Assembly (NCBI RefSeq): GCF_902833045.1
Contig: NZ_CADFDU010000018.1
Span: 55,411 to 119,410, forward strand
Direction: 5' to 3'
Origin: Burkholderia sp. BCC0322
GTDB taxonomy: Bacteria; Pseudomonadota; Gammaproteobacteria; Burkholderiales; Burkholderiaceae
Length of the DNA: 64,000 bases
In this document: positions 39,413 to 48,581 of the stretch, in pieces
How the letters are laid out: each line of letters starts with the position of its first letter
Numbering within the stretch: the stretch's first letter is position 1
Made by a program: the position numbers and the translations under genes
The notes under the pieces: model-generated
The model's input: only the letters and a program-made list of their open reading frames with translations
What the model was told of the DNA's origin: nothing
The model's database searches: none

Positions 39413-39430
39413 GGTTCTTAGTGAAGAACC
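39413..39430. repeat. Second inverted repeat upstream of gabP
   Basis: GGTTCTT-AGTG-AAGAACC, perfect 7-base arms, in an A/T-rich patch. The rest of the 39281-39696 gap shows nothing else I can name; the ribosome-binding site GGAGAGAGA is at 39685-39693. Confidence 0.55.
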
Positions 39431-39696
39431 GTTTGATGCTTACACTCCTTCGCTTCGAAGGCAGCTGACGAAAGCCGACGGAAAGGGCGCACGCGATGCG
39501 CCGGCGCCCTGCGTGCCGCATCGCACCCGCAGCTTCGCAGACTGCATCGCGCACCGTTCCGGAACGGCCCCCGATCCGGCTCCGCGCCTGCATCCCGTGC
39601 AGGCGCCGCATCCGGCCCGGCTCAAGAACCACAATTCCCCGTGCTGCCTTCACGCGATACCCGGCCATACCGGAACCGATTTTTGGAGAGAGACAG

Positions 39697-41088
39697 ATGA
39701 GTGGAAGCAACACAGGCCTCGGTACGGGCCTGAAGCAGCGGCACGTGACGATGATGTCGATTGCCGGCGTGATCGGCGCGGGCCTGTTCGTCGGCTCCGG
39801 CCACGCCATCGCGGAAGCCGGCCCGGCGTCGATCCTTGCGTATGCGATCGCGGGAGTGCTGGTCGTGCTGGTGATGCGCATGCTCGGCGAGATGGCCGTC
39901 GCGCATCCGGACAGCGGTTCGTTCTCCACCTACGCCGATCGAGCGATCGGCCACTGGGCCGGGTTCTCGATCGGCTGGCTGTACTGGTGGTTCTGGGTGC
40001 TCGTGATCCCGATCGAGGCGACCGCCGCCGCGACCATCCTCAATGCATGGTTCCCGGGCGTCGCGACCTGGGTATTCGCGCTCGGCATCACGCTGGTGCT
40101 GACGGTGACCAACCTCTTCTCGGTCAAGAATTACGGCGAATTCGAATTCTGGTTTGCGCTGATCAAGGTCGTCGCAATCGTCGTGTTTCTGTGCATCGGC
40201 GGCGCGGCGATCGTCGGCATCATCCCGGCGCCGGCCGTGTCGGGCGTGTCGAACCTGTTCGTGCATGACGGCTTCATGCCGCACGGCGCCGGCGCGGTGC
40301 TCGCGGCGATGCTGACGACGATGTTCTCGTTCCTCGGCACCGAGATCGTGACGATCGCGGCCGCCGAGTCGGACAACCCGCAACGCCAGATCGTGCGCGC
40401 AACCAATTCGGTGATCTGGCGCATCACGCTGTTTTATCTCGGCTCGATTCTCGTCGTCGCGGCCATCGTGCCGTGGAACGACCCGCTGCTGCCGAAGCAC
40501 GGCTCGTATCAGCGCGCGATGGAGCTGATCGGCATCCCGAACGCGAAGGCGATCATCGACGTGATCGTGCTCGTGTCGGTCGCGAGCTGCCTGAATTCGG
40601 CGCTGTACACCGCGTCGCGGATGCTGTTCTCGCTGTCCAAGCGCAAGGACGCACCGGCGTTCCTGCACCGCACCGATTCGACCGGCACGCCGCGTGCGGC
40701 CGTGCTCGCATCGACCGCGTTCGGCTTCCTGACCGTGATCGCGAACTACCTGATGCCGGAACAGGTGTTCGGCTTCCTGCTGGCGACGTCGGGCGCGATC
40801 GCGCTGCTCGTGTATCTCGTGATCGCGATCTCGCAGCTGCGGATGCGCAAGACGCTCGAATCGAGCGGCGCGGACCTGACGTTGCGGATGTGGTTGTTCC
40901 CGTGGCTCACGTGGGCCGTGATCCTGTTCATCTGCGGCACGCTGACCGTGATGTTCGTGAGCGAGGATCACCGGATGGAAGTGGGTGCGACGGCCGTGCT
41001 GGCGTTGATCGTGCTGCTGGCGTCGTGGCTGAACAAGCGTGGTCGCGATGCGCAGGCGAGTGCGGGGCGGCGGGTGTCGGCGATGTGA
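39697..41088 (+). CDS. gabP: GABA permease GabP
   Basis: 463 residues. The N terminus (GLKQRHVTMMSIAGVIGAGLFVGSG), FSTYADRAIGHWAGF, WLYWWFWVLVIPIEA, NLFSVKNYGEFEFW and SCLNSALYTASRMLFSLS follow E. coli GabP nearly word for word (recalled, not aligned). Twelve membrane helices. A proton symporter for 4-aminobutyrate and related amino acids. It stands alone here, without gabD or gabT. Two inverted repeats upstream may control it. Confidence 0.9.
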   Translation: MSGSNTGLGTGLKQRHVTMMSIAGVIGAGLFVGSGHAIAEAGPASILAYAIAGVLVVLVMRMLGEMAVAHPDSGSFSTYADRAIGHWAGFSIGWLYWWFWVLVIPIEATAAATILNAWFPGVATWVFALGITLVLTVTNLFSVKNYGEFEFWFALIKVVAIVVFLCIGGAAIVGIIPAPAVSGVSNLFVHDGFMPHGAGAVLAAMLTTMFSFLGTEIVTIAAAESDNPQRQIVRATNSVIWRITLFYLGSILVVAAIVPWNDPLLPKHGSYQRAMELIGIPNAKAIIDVIVLVSVASCLNSALYTASRMLFSLSKRKDAPAFLHRTDSTGTPRAAVLASTAFGFLTVIANYLMPEQVFGFLLATSGAIALLVYLVIAISQLRMRKTLESSGADLTLRMWLFPWLTWAVILFICGTLTVMFVSEDHRMEVGATAVLALIVLLASWLNKRGRDAQASAGRRVSAM

Positions 41089-41128
41089 TGCCGGGAGTGA
41101 CGGTATCGCGGTGAGCCGCCTGTCATGA

Positions 41129-41168
41129 AAATGGCCCGATCTGCGTTAGCCGGTCGGGCCATTTGTTT
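41129..41168 (+). terminator. Intrinsic terminator after gabP
   Basis: AAATGGCCCGA (41129-41139), 14-base loop, TCGGGCCATTT (41154-41164), then GTTTTG. Confidence 0.75.
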
Positions 41169-41520
41169 TGTCGGGGTAAGCGAATGCACTTACCCGCGGC
41201 AACCCAGGGCGTTCGGCAATAGGGTGCCTCGTTGAAATTTGGAGTCACAAAAATCGAACTTTTCTGATTTCATCGACGACGGCAACTTCCTGCATTGATC
41301 ACTTCGACAACCGAAGCAAATGATGCAATTGACGCGCGATAAGCGGTCGTGCCGGGAGGGTGCCAGATGGCGAATGAGAACCTGCGGCCGAGTGAAGCGG
41401 GTTGGGCCGAACTGCGTCTGCGGCAGCGGCAATCTGCGCAACGGCGGCTACGAAGGAAATGACGAAAAGAGTGTCGGCGAGCGCTTCCCGAAAACTTTCA
41501 AGAGTCGCTCCGGAATAAGG
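41169..41520. other. 350-base stretch without a supportable gene
   Basis: Mixed composition, A/T-rich between 41230 and 41330. Reading frames on both strands are short, Arg/Cys-rich and have no family signature. A plus-strand 31-codon frame (ATG at 41367, after GGGAGGG) ends at a TGA before the terminator at 41521; I do not call it a gene. Confidence 0.5.
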
Positions 41521-41545
41521 AAAGGCCCGCTACTCGCGGGCCTTT
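41521..41545. terminator. Hairpin terminator at the end of ychF
   Basis: AAAGGCCCGC-TACTC-GCGGGCCTTT (41521-41545). On the minus strand it follows the ychF stop by 43 bases. Confidence 0.7.
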
Positions 41546-41588
41546 CGGGGTGACTGTGACGCTGCACGAAACAGCGTCGTTTGACGCG

Positions 41589-42683
41589 TCAGACGTTGAA
41601 CAGGAAGTTCATCACGTCGCCGTCGTGCACGACGTATTCCTTCCCTTCCGCGCGCATCTTGCCGGCTTCCTTCGCGCCTTGTTCACCCTTGTAGGTGATG
41701 AAGTCGTCGAACGCGATCGTCTGCGCGCGGATGAAGCCGCGCTCGAAGTCGGTGTGGATCACGCCCGCTGCCTGCGGTGCCGTGTCGCCGATATGGATCG
41801 TCCACGCTCGCACTTCCTTCACACCCGCGGTGAAGTAGGTCTGCAGGCCGAGCAGCTTGAAGCCCGCACGGATCACGCGGTCGAGGCCCGGCTCCTCCAT
41901 GCCCATGTCGGCGAGGAACGCTTCCTTGTCCGCGTCGTCGAGATCGGCGATTTCCGCCTCGATTGCCGCGCATACGGCCACGACCGGCGCGTTCTCGCTT
42001 TCCGCGTACTTGCGGACCGCGTCGAGGTGCGGATTGTTCTCGAACCCGTCGTCCTTCACGTTGGCAACGTACATCGCCGGCTTCGCGGTGATCAGGCAGA
42101 ACGGCTTGAGCAGCGCCTCTTCGTCATCCGACAGCGCGAGGCCGCGCACGGCCTTGCCCTGGTCGAGCTGCGCGCGCACCTTCTCGAGCACCGCGACGAG
42201 CTTCGCCGCTTCCTTGTCGTTGCCCGACTTCGCAGCCTTCGAATAGCGCGTGAGCGCCTTTTCGACGGTGCCGAGGTCGGCGAGCGCGAGTTCGGTGTTG
42301 ATCACTTCGATGTCGTCGATCGGGCTGACCTTGCCGGCGACGTGAATGACGTTCTCGTCCTCGAAGCAGCGCACGACGTGCGTGATCGCGTCGGTTTCGC
42401 GGATGTTCGCGAGGAACTGGTTGCCGAGGCCTTCACCCTTGCTCGCGCCCGCGACGAGGCCCGCGATGTCGACGAATTCGACGACGGCCGGCACGACACG
42501 CTCCGGCTTGACGATCTCGGAGAGCGCCTTCAGGCGCGTATCGGGCACTTCGACGATGCCGACGTTCGGCTCGATCGTGCAGAACGGGTAGTTCTCGGCG
42601 GCGATGCCGGCCTTGGTCAGCGCATTGAACAGGGTGGACTTGCCGACGTTGGGCAAGCCGACGATGCCGCATTTGAGACTCAT
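41589..42683 (-). CDS. ychF: Redox-regulated ribosome-binding ATPase YchF (OLA1)
   Basis: 364 residues, exact family length. Obg-type G1 motif [18 protein letters not shown] at the N terminus, [17 protein letters not shown] switch II, and NVKD in place of the usual NKxD, which explains its ATP preference. C-terminal TGS-like domain ends [15 protein letters not shown]. Start at 42683 ([11 protein letters not shown]). Single gene. Confidence 0.97.
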   Translation of the reverse strand: MSLKCGIVGLPNVGKSTLFNALTKAGIAAENYPFCTIEPNVGIVEVPDTRLKALSEIVKPERVVPAVVEFVDIAGLVAGASKGEGLGNQFLANIRETDAITHVVRCFEDENVIHVAGKVSPIDDIEVINTELALADLGTVEKALTRYSKAAKSGNDKEAAKLVAVLEKVRAQLDQGKAVRGLALSDDEEALLKPFCLITAKPAMYVANVKDDGFENNPHLDAVRKYAESENAPVVAVCAAIEAEIADLDDADKEAFLADMGMEEPGLDRVIRAGFKLLGLQTYFTAGVKEVRAWTIHIGDTAPQAAGVIHTDFERGFIRAQTIAFDDFITYKGEQGAKEAGKMRAEGKEYVVHDGDVMNFLFNV

Positions 42684-42924
42684 GGAATCCTTCGGACGGT
42701 AAGGCGGCGCGGCCGGACAGTGCACGGCCGCGCGGGAAAAAAGGGCGGCTGGCGCTTGGCGCGCGGCGGGCCGACGGTCAAAGACGCTATTGTACCGTGC
42801 CGACGCCCCGGATTCCGGGCTGGCGCCGAACGGCCGATGCGGCGGGCCGCCGCGCTGCCGCATCGGCCTGCGATTCTGATGATTTCCCGCAAAGTCCGGC
42901 CGCGTAAGGGTTTGGCCCCGCGGC

Positions 42925-42930
42925 TATAAT
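42925..42930 (+). promoter_or_regulatory. TATAAT box directly before the UbiH-type gene
   Basis: A perfect TATAAT ends 7 bases before the ATG at 42938; a start site 7 bases downstream would coincide with the start codon. No convincing -35 is visible. Confidence 0.45.
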
Positions 42931-42937
42931 GCCCGCC

Positions 42938-44107
42938 ATGACTGCCCACCACACCTTCGACGTCGCCGTGGTCGGCGGCGGGCTCGTCGGCAAGACGGCC
43001 GCGCTCGCGCTGACCCAGTCCGGCTACAAGACAGCCTTGCTCGCCCAGCCGGCCACGCGGCGCCCCGCCGATCTCGCATTCGACACGCGCGTCTACGCGC
43101 TGTCCTCCAGTTCGCAGGCGCTGCTCGAGCGGCTGCGGGTCTGGCAGGCGCTGGATCACAGCCGGCTCGCACCGGTCTATGACATGCGCGTGTACGGCGA
43201 TGCGCACGCGGAACTGCATTTCTCCGCGTACCAGGCTTCCGTGCCGCAGCTCGCGTGGATCGCCGAATCGTCGCTGGTCGAGGCGTCGCTCGATGCCGCG
43301 CTGCGGTTCCAGCCGAACCTCAAGTGGTTCGATGCGCGCGCACAGGGCTTCGACGTGCGCGACGACGCGGCCGTGCTCACGCTGTCGTCGGGGCAGGTGC
43401 TGGAAGCGGACCTCATCGTCGGCGCCGATGGCGCGCATTCGTGGGTGCGCTCGCAAATGGGGGCCAAAATCGAGCGGCGCGACTACCGGCAAACCGGCGT
43501 TGTCGCGAACTTCAAGGCGTCGCTGCCGCATCGCGAGACGGCCTACCAGTGGTTCCACGAAGGCGAGATCGTCGCGCTGCTGCCGCTGCCGGACGGCCAT
43601 GTGTCGCTCGTCTGGTCCGCGCACACCGCGCATGCGGACCAACTGCTCGCACTCGATCCGGCGCAGCTCGCGGCCGAGGTCGAGCGCGTGTCGCACGGCC
43701 AGGTCGGCACGCTCGACTGCGTGACGCCGGCCGCCGGCTTCCCGCTGGCGCTGCAGACGGTCGACAAGCTGATCGCGCCCCGCGTCGCGCTCGTCGGCGA
43801 CGCCGCGCACCTGATCCACCCGCTCGCGGGGCAGGGGATGAACCTCGGGCTGCGCGACGTCGCGGCGCTCGCCGATGCGATCGCCGGCAAGGAGAGCTTC
43901 CGCAATCTCGGCGATACGGTGCTGCTGCGCCGCTACGAGCGTTCGCGCCGCGAGGACATCCGCGCGCTGATGGTCGCGACCGACGGGCTGCAGCGGCTGT
44001 TCGCGGCGCCGGGCTCCGTCGCGAAGGCCGTGCGCAACGCGGGCATGGCCTTCGTCGGCGCGCAGCCGCTCGTGAAGCGCTGGCTCGTGTCGGCCGCGCT
44101 CGGCTGA
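42938..44107 (+). CDS. UbiH/UbiF/VisC-family FAD-dependent monooxygenase
   Basis: 389 residues from the ATG at 42938. The ATG at 42929 overlaps the TATAAT box, so I reject it. GxGxxG FAD motif (VAVVGGGLVGKTAALAL), the internal DG motif (LIVGADGAHSWVR) and the second FAD motif (RVALVGDAAHLIHPLAGQGMNLG) are all present. Such enzymes hydroxylate the ubiquinone ring; which position is not clear, so UbiH, UbiF and UbiI are all possible. Confidence 0.9.
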   Translation: MTAHHTFDVAVVGGGLVGKTAALALTQSGYKTALLAQPATRRPADLAFDTRVYALSSSSQALLERLRVWQALDHSRLAPVYDMRVYGDAHAELHFSAYQASVPQLAWIAESSLVEASLDAALRFQPNLKWFDARAQGFDVRDDAAVLTLSSGQVLEADLIVGADGAHSWVRSQMGAKIERRDYRQTGVVANFKASLPHRETAYQWFHEGEIVALLPLPDGHVSLVWSAHTAHADQLLALDPAQLAAEVERVSHGQVGTLDCVTPAAGFPLALQTVDKLIAPRVALVGDAAHLIHPLAGQGMNLGLRDVAALADAIAGKESFRNLGDTVLLRRYERSRREDIRALMVATDGLQRLFAAPGSVAKAVRNAGMAFVGAQPLVKRWLVSAALG

Positions 44108-44197
44108 TCGAACCTTCGGCCGCTTCGCCGGTCGGACACGGTTCCGTTACGGCGTACACTGTGCCGTGCACACCGATTGAGCTGAAGGAAGATTTCG

Positions 44198-44926
44198 ATG
44201 AAAAAAACGATCCGCATCGCGTCGCTGGCGCTGGCCGTCACGATGGCGACGCTTGGCTGCACCGCGCAGGCCGACCAGACCACCGACAAGCTGAAAGCGA
44301 CGCTGCAGGCCCGCCTCGGCAACGACGCGCCGATCAAGAGCGTGTCGAAATCGCCGGTCGCGGGCCTTTACGAAGTGAACCTCGGCTCGCAGATCATCTA
44401 TAGCGACGCGGCCGGCGACTACGTGCTGCTCGGCGATCTCGTCGACGCCAAGACGCACAAGAACCTGACCGACGCACGCCTGTCCGAAATCAACAAGATC
44501 GACTTCGCGAGCCTGCCGTTCGCGAATGCGATCAAGGTCGTCAAGGGCAACGGCGCCCGCAAGATCGCGGTGTTCTCCGATCCGAACTGCCCTTACTGCA
44601 AGAAGCTCGAGACGACGCTGCAATCGGTCGACAACGTGACCGTCTACACGTTCCTGTACCCGGTGCTGTCGCCGGATTCGACCGCGAAGTCGAAGTCGAT
44701 CTGGTGTGCGACCGACCGCGCGAAAACGTGGCAGAGCTGGATGCTCGACCATCGCGCACCGTCCGGCGCCGGTACCTGCGATACCACCGCGCTCGACAAG
44801 AACCTCGCGCTCGGCCGCGGGATGAATGTCACGGGCACGCCGACGATCTTCCTGCCGGACGGTCGCCGCCTGCCGGGCGCCGTGTCGGCCGACCAGCTCA
44901 ACCAGGCACTCGCCTCGAGCAAGTAA
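44198..44926 (+). CDS. dsbC: Thiol:disulfide interchange protein DsbC
   Basis: 242 residues: signal peptide to about residue 26 (cleavage at AQA-D), N-terminal dimerisation domain, and a thioredoxin fold with active site CPYC (FSDPNCPYCKKLE). A second Cys pair (WCATD and GTCDTT) matches the structural disulfide of DsbC. Periplasmic isomerase of wrongly formed disulfides. The signal also contains LGC, so a lipoprotein form is conceivable but the AQA site fits better. Terminator follows. Confidence 0.93.
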   Translation: MKKTIRIASLALAVTMATLGCTAQADQTTDKLKATLQARLGNDAPIKSVSKSPVAGLYEVNLGSQIIYSDAAGDYVLLGDLVDAKTHKNLTDARLSEINKIDFASLPFANAIKVVKGNGARKIAVFSDPNCPYCKKLETTLQSVDNVTVYTFLYPVLSPDSTAKSKSIWCATDRAKTWQSWMLDHRAPSGAGTCDTTALDKNLALGRGMNVTGTPTIFLPDGRRLPGAVSADQLNQALASSK

Positions 44927-44960
44927 CCGACCACACGCCGGGCCGCATGGCCCGGCCAGC

Positions 44961-44998
44961 GAGGGGCGCCCGCATCTGCCGGCGCCTCTCTTCGTTTT
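44961..44998 (+). terminator. Terminator after dsbC
   Basis: GAGGGGCGCC / GGCGCCTCTC (44961-44990, one G-U pair, 10-base loop) followed by a T-rich TTCGTTTT. A second hairpin GCCGGGCC-GCAT-GGCCCGGC (44937-44956) lies just before it. Confidence 0.6.
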
Positions 44999-45025
44999 CG
45001 CCGCTGTATTCGACCGATTGCCACG

Positions 45026-46825
45026 ATGACCCAGCCGATCCGCTATTCGATTGTCCCGAAAGATCTTGCCGCGCACCTGTTCGAAGTGTCGGTGACGGTC
45101 ACCGATCCCGATCCCGAAGGCCAGCGCTTCTCGCTGCCGGTGTGGATTCCGGGCAGCTATCTCGTGCGCGAGTTCGCGCGCAACATCGTGACGCTCGGCG
45201 CGTTCAACGACGCGGGCCGCAAGGTGCGGATCGCGAAGACCGACAAGCACACGTGGCAGGCCGCACCCGTGAACGGCACGCTGACGCTGCGCTACGACGT
45301 GTATGCGTGGGACCTGTCGGTACGCTCCGCGTATCTCGACGAATCGGGCGGCTTCTTCAATGCGACGGCCGTGTTCCTGAGCGTCGCCGGCCGCGAGCAC
45401 GCGCCGTGTGAAGTCGACATCGCGAAGCCGGCCGGCTCGGCGTTCCGCGCGTGGCGTGTCGGCACGTCGTTACCCGAGGCGCGCGGCACTAAGCGCTACG
45501 GGTTCGGCGCCTATCGCGCGTCGAACTACGACGAACTCTCCGACCATCCGGTGACGATCGGCGAATTCGCGCTCGCGACGTTCGACGCGCACGGCGTGCC
45601 GCACGACATCGTGATCGCGGGGCGCGTGACACAGCTCGACATGGAACGCCTGCGCACCGACCTGAAGCGCGTGTGCGAAGCGCAGATCGCGCTGTTCGAG
45701 CCGAAGTCGAAGAAGGCGCCGATGGACCGCTACGTGTTCATGACGCTGGCGGTCAGCGACGGCTACGGCGGCCTCGAGCATCGCGCGTCGACCGCGCTGA
45801 TCTGCAACCGCACCGACCTGCCGGTGAAGGGGCGGCCCGAAACGACGGAAGGCTATCGCACGTATCTCGGTCTCTGCAGCCACGAGTACTTCCATACGTG
45901 GAACGTGAAGCGCATCAAGCCGGCGGCGTTCGTGCCGTACGACCTGACGAAGGAAAACTACACGTCGCTGCTGTGGCTGTTCGAAGGCTTCACGTCGTAT
46001 TACGACGACCTGATGCTCGTGCGCAGCGGGCTGATGTCGCAGGACGACTATTTCGCGGCGCTCGGCCGTACGGTCGGCGGCGTGCTGCGCGGCACGGGGC
46101 GCCTGAAGCAGAGCGTCGCCGAAAGCTCGTTCGACGCGTGGATCAAGTACTACCGCCAGGACGAGAACGCGACCAACGCGATCGTCAGCTACTACACGAA
46201 GGGTTCGCTCGTCGCGCTCGCCTTCGATCTCGCGATCCGCGCGCAGACGCGCAACAAGAAGTCGCTCGACGACGTGATGCGCCTGCTGTGGCAACGCTAC
46301 GGCCGCGATTTCTACCGCGGCAAGCAGGCGGGCGTCGAGGAAAACGAAGTTGAGGCGCTGATCGAAGAGGCGACGGGCGTTGCGCTCGGCCGCCTGTTCG
46401 CCGATGCCGTGCATGGCACGCGCGACCTGCCGCTCGCCGAACTGCTCGCACCGTTCGGCGTGTCGCTCGCGCCCGATGTTGCGAACGGCGCGACCGCGAA
46501 GCCGACGATCGGGGCGCGCCTGCGCGGCGGCGCGGACTGCACGTTTGCGGCCGTCTATGAAGGCGGCGCCGCACATCGCGCGGGGCTGTCGGCGGGCGAC
46601 ACGCTGATCGCGGTCGACGGGCTGCGCGTCACGGGCACCAACCTCGACGCGCTGCTCGCGCGCTACCGGCCGGGCGACAAGGTCGAGGTTCACGCGTTCC
46701 GGCGCGACGAGCTGCGCACCGCGAAACTGAAGCTCGACGGCCCGGAAGTCACGCGCTACCGGCTGACGGCGGCCGCGAAGCCGGCTGCGGCCTCGAAGGC
46801 CCGGGAGGCCTGGCTGAAGGGTTGA
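45026..46825 (+). CDS. M61 glycyl-aminopeptidase-like metallopeptidase with PDZ domain
   Basis: 599 residues. N-terminal beta domain, then the zinc motif HEYFHTWNVKRIKP near residue 287 with the third ligand in the FEGFTSYYDDL stretch, and a C-terminal PDZ domain (about 490-575; AAVYEGGAAHRAGLSAGDTLIAVDG). No signal peptide, so cytosolic. M61 enzymes are distant relatives of M1 peptidases; substrates are poorly known. Independent of dsbC, which ends in terminators. Confidence 0.92.
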   Translation: MTQPIRYSIVPKDLAAHLFEVSVTVTDPDPEGQRFSLPVWIPGSYLVREFARNIVTLGAFNDAGRKVRIAKTDKHTWQAAPVNGTLTLRYDVYAWDLSVRSAYLDESGGFFNATAVFLSVAGREHAPCEVDIAKPAGSAFRAWRVGTSLPEARGTKRYGFGAYRASNYDELSDHPVTIGEFALATFDAHGVPHDIVIAGRVTQLDMERLRTDLKRVCEAQIALFEPKSKKAPMDRYVFMTLAVSDGYGGLEHRASTALICNRTDLPVKGRPETTEGYRTYLGLCSHEYFHTWNVKRIKPAAFVPYDLTKENYTSLLWLFEGFTSYYDDLMLVRSGLMSQDDYFAALGRTVGGVLRGTGRLKQSVAESSFDAWIKYYRQDENATNAIVSYYTKGSLVALAFDLAIRAQTRNKKSLDDVMRLLWQRYGRDFYRGKQAGVEENEVEALIEEATGVALGRLFADAVHGTRDLPLAELLAPFGVSLAPDVANGATAKPTIGARLRGGADCTFAAVYEGGAAHRAGLSAGDTLIAVDGLRVTGTNLDALLARYRPGDKVEVHAFRRDELRTAKLKLDGPEVTRYRLTAAAKPAAASKAREAWLKG

Positions 46826-46858
46826 GCGTACCGAAGCGGGTATCGGGGCGCGATCAAC

Positions 46859-46882
46859 GATTGTTCTGCTGCTGCAACAATC
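46859..46882. repeat. Inverted repeat upstream of azoR
   Basis: GATTGTT-CTGCTGCTGC-AACAATC: perfect 7-base arms, about 90 bases before the azoR start. Operator-like. Confidence 0.5.
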
Positions 46883-46972
46883 CGTCGCCCTGAACCCGCT
46901 TTTTCGTGGTCATGCGGCCACGCACAATGGCGTCACTCGCGCTACCAAAGCGCAACCCTACCGGAGCCTGAC

Positions 46973-47569
46973 ATGACGACCATTCTGCAAATCAATTCCG
47001 CCGCGCGTTCGCAAGGTGCGCAATCCACGCTGTTGGCCAACGAACTGACGGCAAAGCTGCAACAATCGAACCCCGGCGCGAAGGTCGTGGTTCGTGACCT
47101 GCTGGCCGATGCGCTGCCGCACCTCGACGAATCGGTGCTGGGCGCGTTCTTTACGCCGGCCGACAAGCGCACCGGGGAACAGAATGCGATCGTCGCGAAG
47201 AGCGATGCACTGATCGCCGAACTGCAAGCTGCCGACATCATCGTGATCGGCGCGCCGATGTACAACTTCGGCATCTCGTCGCAATTGAAGACGTACTTCG
47301 ACTGGATCGCACGTGCAGGTGTCACGTTCCGCTACACCGAGAACGGTCCGGAAGGCCTGATCAAGGGCAAGAAGGTTCACGTGGTGACGGCCCGAGGCGG
47401 CAAGTACGCCGGCACGCCGAACGACAGCCAGACCCCGTACCTGCGCACGTTCCTCGGCTTCGTCGGCATGACCGACGTGAGCTTCATCTTCGCGGAAGGC
47501 CTGAACCTCGGCCCGGATGCGCAGAGCGCTGCACTGGCCGGCGCACGCGAAGCGATCGCCGCCGCGTAA
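46973..47569 (+). CDS. azoR: FMN-dependent NADH-azoreductase AzoR
   Basis: 198 residues, the family length. The flavodoxin-like start [16 protein letters not shown], the FMN motif [25 protein letters not shown] and the later VVTARGGKY are diagnostic. Reduces azo dyes and quinones with NADH as a homodimer. Single gene ending in a strong terminator. Confidence 0.96.
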   Translation: MTTILQINSAARSQGAQSTLLANELTAKLQQSNPGAKVVVRDLLADALPHLDESVLGAFFTPADKRTGEQNAIVAKSDALIAELQAADIIVIGAPMYNFGISSQLKTYFDWIARAGVTFRYTENGPEGLIKGKKVHVVTARGGKYAGTPNDSQTPYLRTFLGFVGMTDVSFIFAEGLNLGPDAQSAALAGAREAIAAA

Positions 47570-47608
47570 GGTCGATGCGGGTGCGCCGCGCTCGCAGCGT
47601 CGCCCGAT

Positions 47609-47646
47609 AAAAAACGCCGCGTCCCGAAAGGGGCGCGGCGTTTTTG
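47609..47646. terminator. Bidirectional terminator between azoR and ung
   Basis: AACGCCGCGTCCC-GAAA-GGGGCGCGGCGTT (47613-47642; 13 pairs including one G-U), A run before and TTTTT after. It closes both azoR and the minus-strand trp-ung transcript. Confidence 0.85.
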
Positions 47647-47666
47647 CATGCCGGCCGGCGCGGCCG

Positions 47667-48569
47667 TTATGCGAGCGTTTCCGCCACTTCCGGCAGGCGC
47701 CAGTCGATCGGTTCGCGGCCCGCTTCGACCAGATAGTCGTTCGCGAGCGCGAAATGGCGGCAGCCGAGAAAGCCGCGGTGCGCAGATAGCGGTGACGGAT
47801 GCGGCGCCTCGAGCACGCAGTGCGCGCTTGCGTCGAACAATGCGCGTTTCGCCTGCGCGTGTGCGCCCCACAGCATGAAGACGAGCCCGCGATGGCGGCC
47901 GGCGAGTTCGCGGATCAGCGTGTCCGTGCATTGCTCCCAGCCGCGCTTCGCATGGCTCGCGGCTGCGCCGCGCTCGACCGTCAGCACCGTGTTGAGCAGC
48001 AGCACGCCCTGGCGCGCCCAGGTGTCGAGGCAGCCGTGGCGCGGCGTGTCATGACCGAAGTTCGCGGCGATTTCCTTGAAGATGTTGCGCAGCGACGGCG
48101 GGGTGCGCACGGCCGGCGGCACCGAGAACGCGAGCCCGTGCGCCTGCGGCGTGCCGCGATCGTCGCCGTGGTACGGATCCTGGCCGAGGATCACGACTTT
48201 CACGTCGTCCGGGCTCGTCAGGCGCAGCGCGCGGAACACGTCGGTCGGGTAGACCGTCTTGCCGGCCGCACGCTCGTCATCGACGAAGCGGCACAGCGGC
48301 GCATAGGCGTCGCTGTCCGTGAAGGGTTTCAGCACGTCGCGCCAGACGGACGGCAGCGCGTCGAATTGCGCGGCGAGGTGCGGAACGTCGGCGGCCGCGG
48401 GTGGCGCGACCGTCGGGGCCGCAGCCGGTGCGGCTTTCTTTGCGGGCTTGCGTCCGGCCGCGGGCGCTTCGGGCGCCTGGGACGGAATATCGGCCGGTGC
48501 CGTTTCCGGCACGGGATCGTCGAACAGCGACGCCTGTTGCGGCGCGCGGGAAGTCTTGCGGGTTGCCAT
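47667..48569 (-). CDS. ung: Uracil-DNA glycosylase with N-terminal clamp-binding motif
   Basis: 300 residues against about 225 for E. coli Ung; the extra part is an N-terminal Ala/Pro/Lys-rich tail. Catalytic motif GQDPYHG at 129-135 (Asp131) and the leucine-loop HPSPLSAHRG near the C terminus are intact. Residues 12-16 (QASLF) fit the bacterial beta-clamp-binding consensus QxxLF, on a flexible linker. Removes uracil from DNA. It follows the CYTH gene by 12 bases, the last gene of the trp run. Confidence 0.95.
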   Translation of the reverse strand: MATRKTSRAPQQASLFDDPVPETAPADIPSQAPEAPAAGRKPAKKAAPAAAPTVAPPAAADVPHLAAQFDALPSVWRDVLKPFTDSDAYAPLCRFVDDERAAGKTVYPTDVFRALRLTSPDDVKVVILGQDPYHGDDRGTPQAHGLAFSVPPAVRTPPSLRNIFKEIAANFGHDTPRHGCLDTWARQGVLLLNTVLTVERGAAASHAKRGWEQCTDTLIRELAGRHRGLVFMLWGAHAQAKRALFDASAHCVLEAPHPSPLSAHRGFLGCRHFALANDYLVEAGREPIDWRLPEVAETLA

Positions 48570-48581
48570 GCGTGATGCGGG

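Noticed and set aside
41190-41553. Short frames on both strands between gabP and ychF, including a 77-codon plus-strand one
   Set aside because: Arg/Cys-rich, mutually overlapping and running into the terminator at 41521; no family signature.
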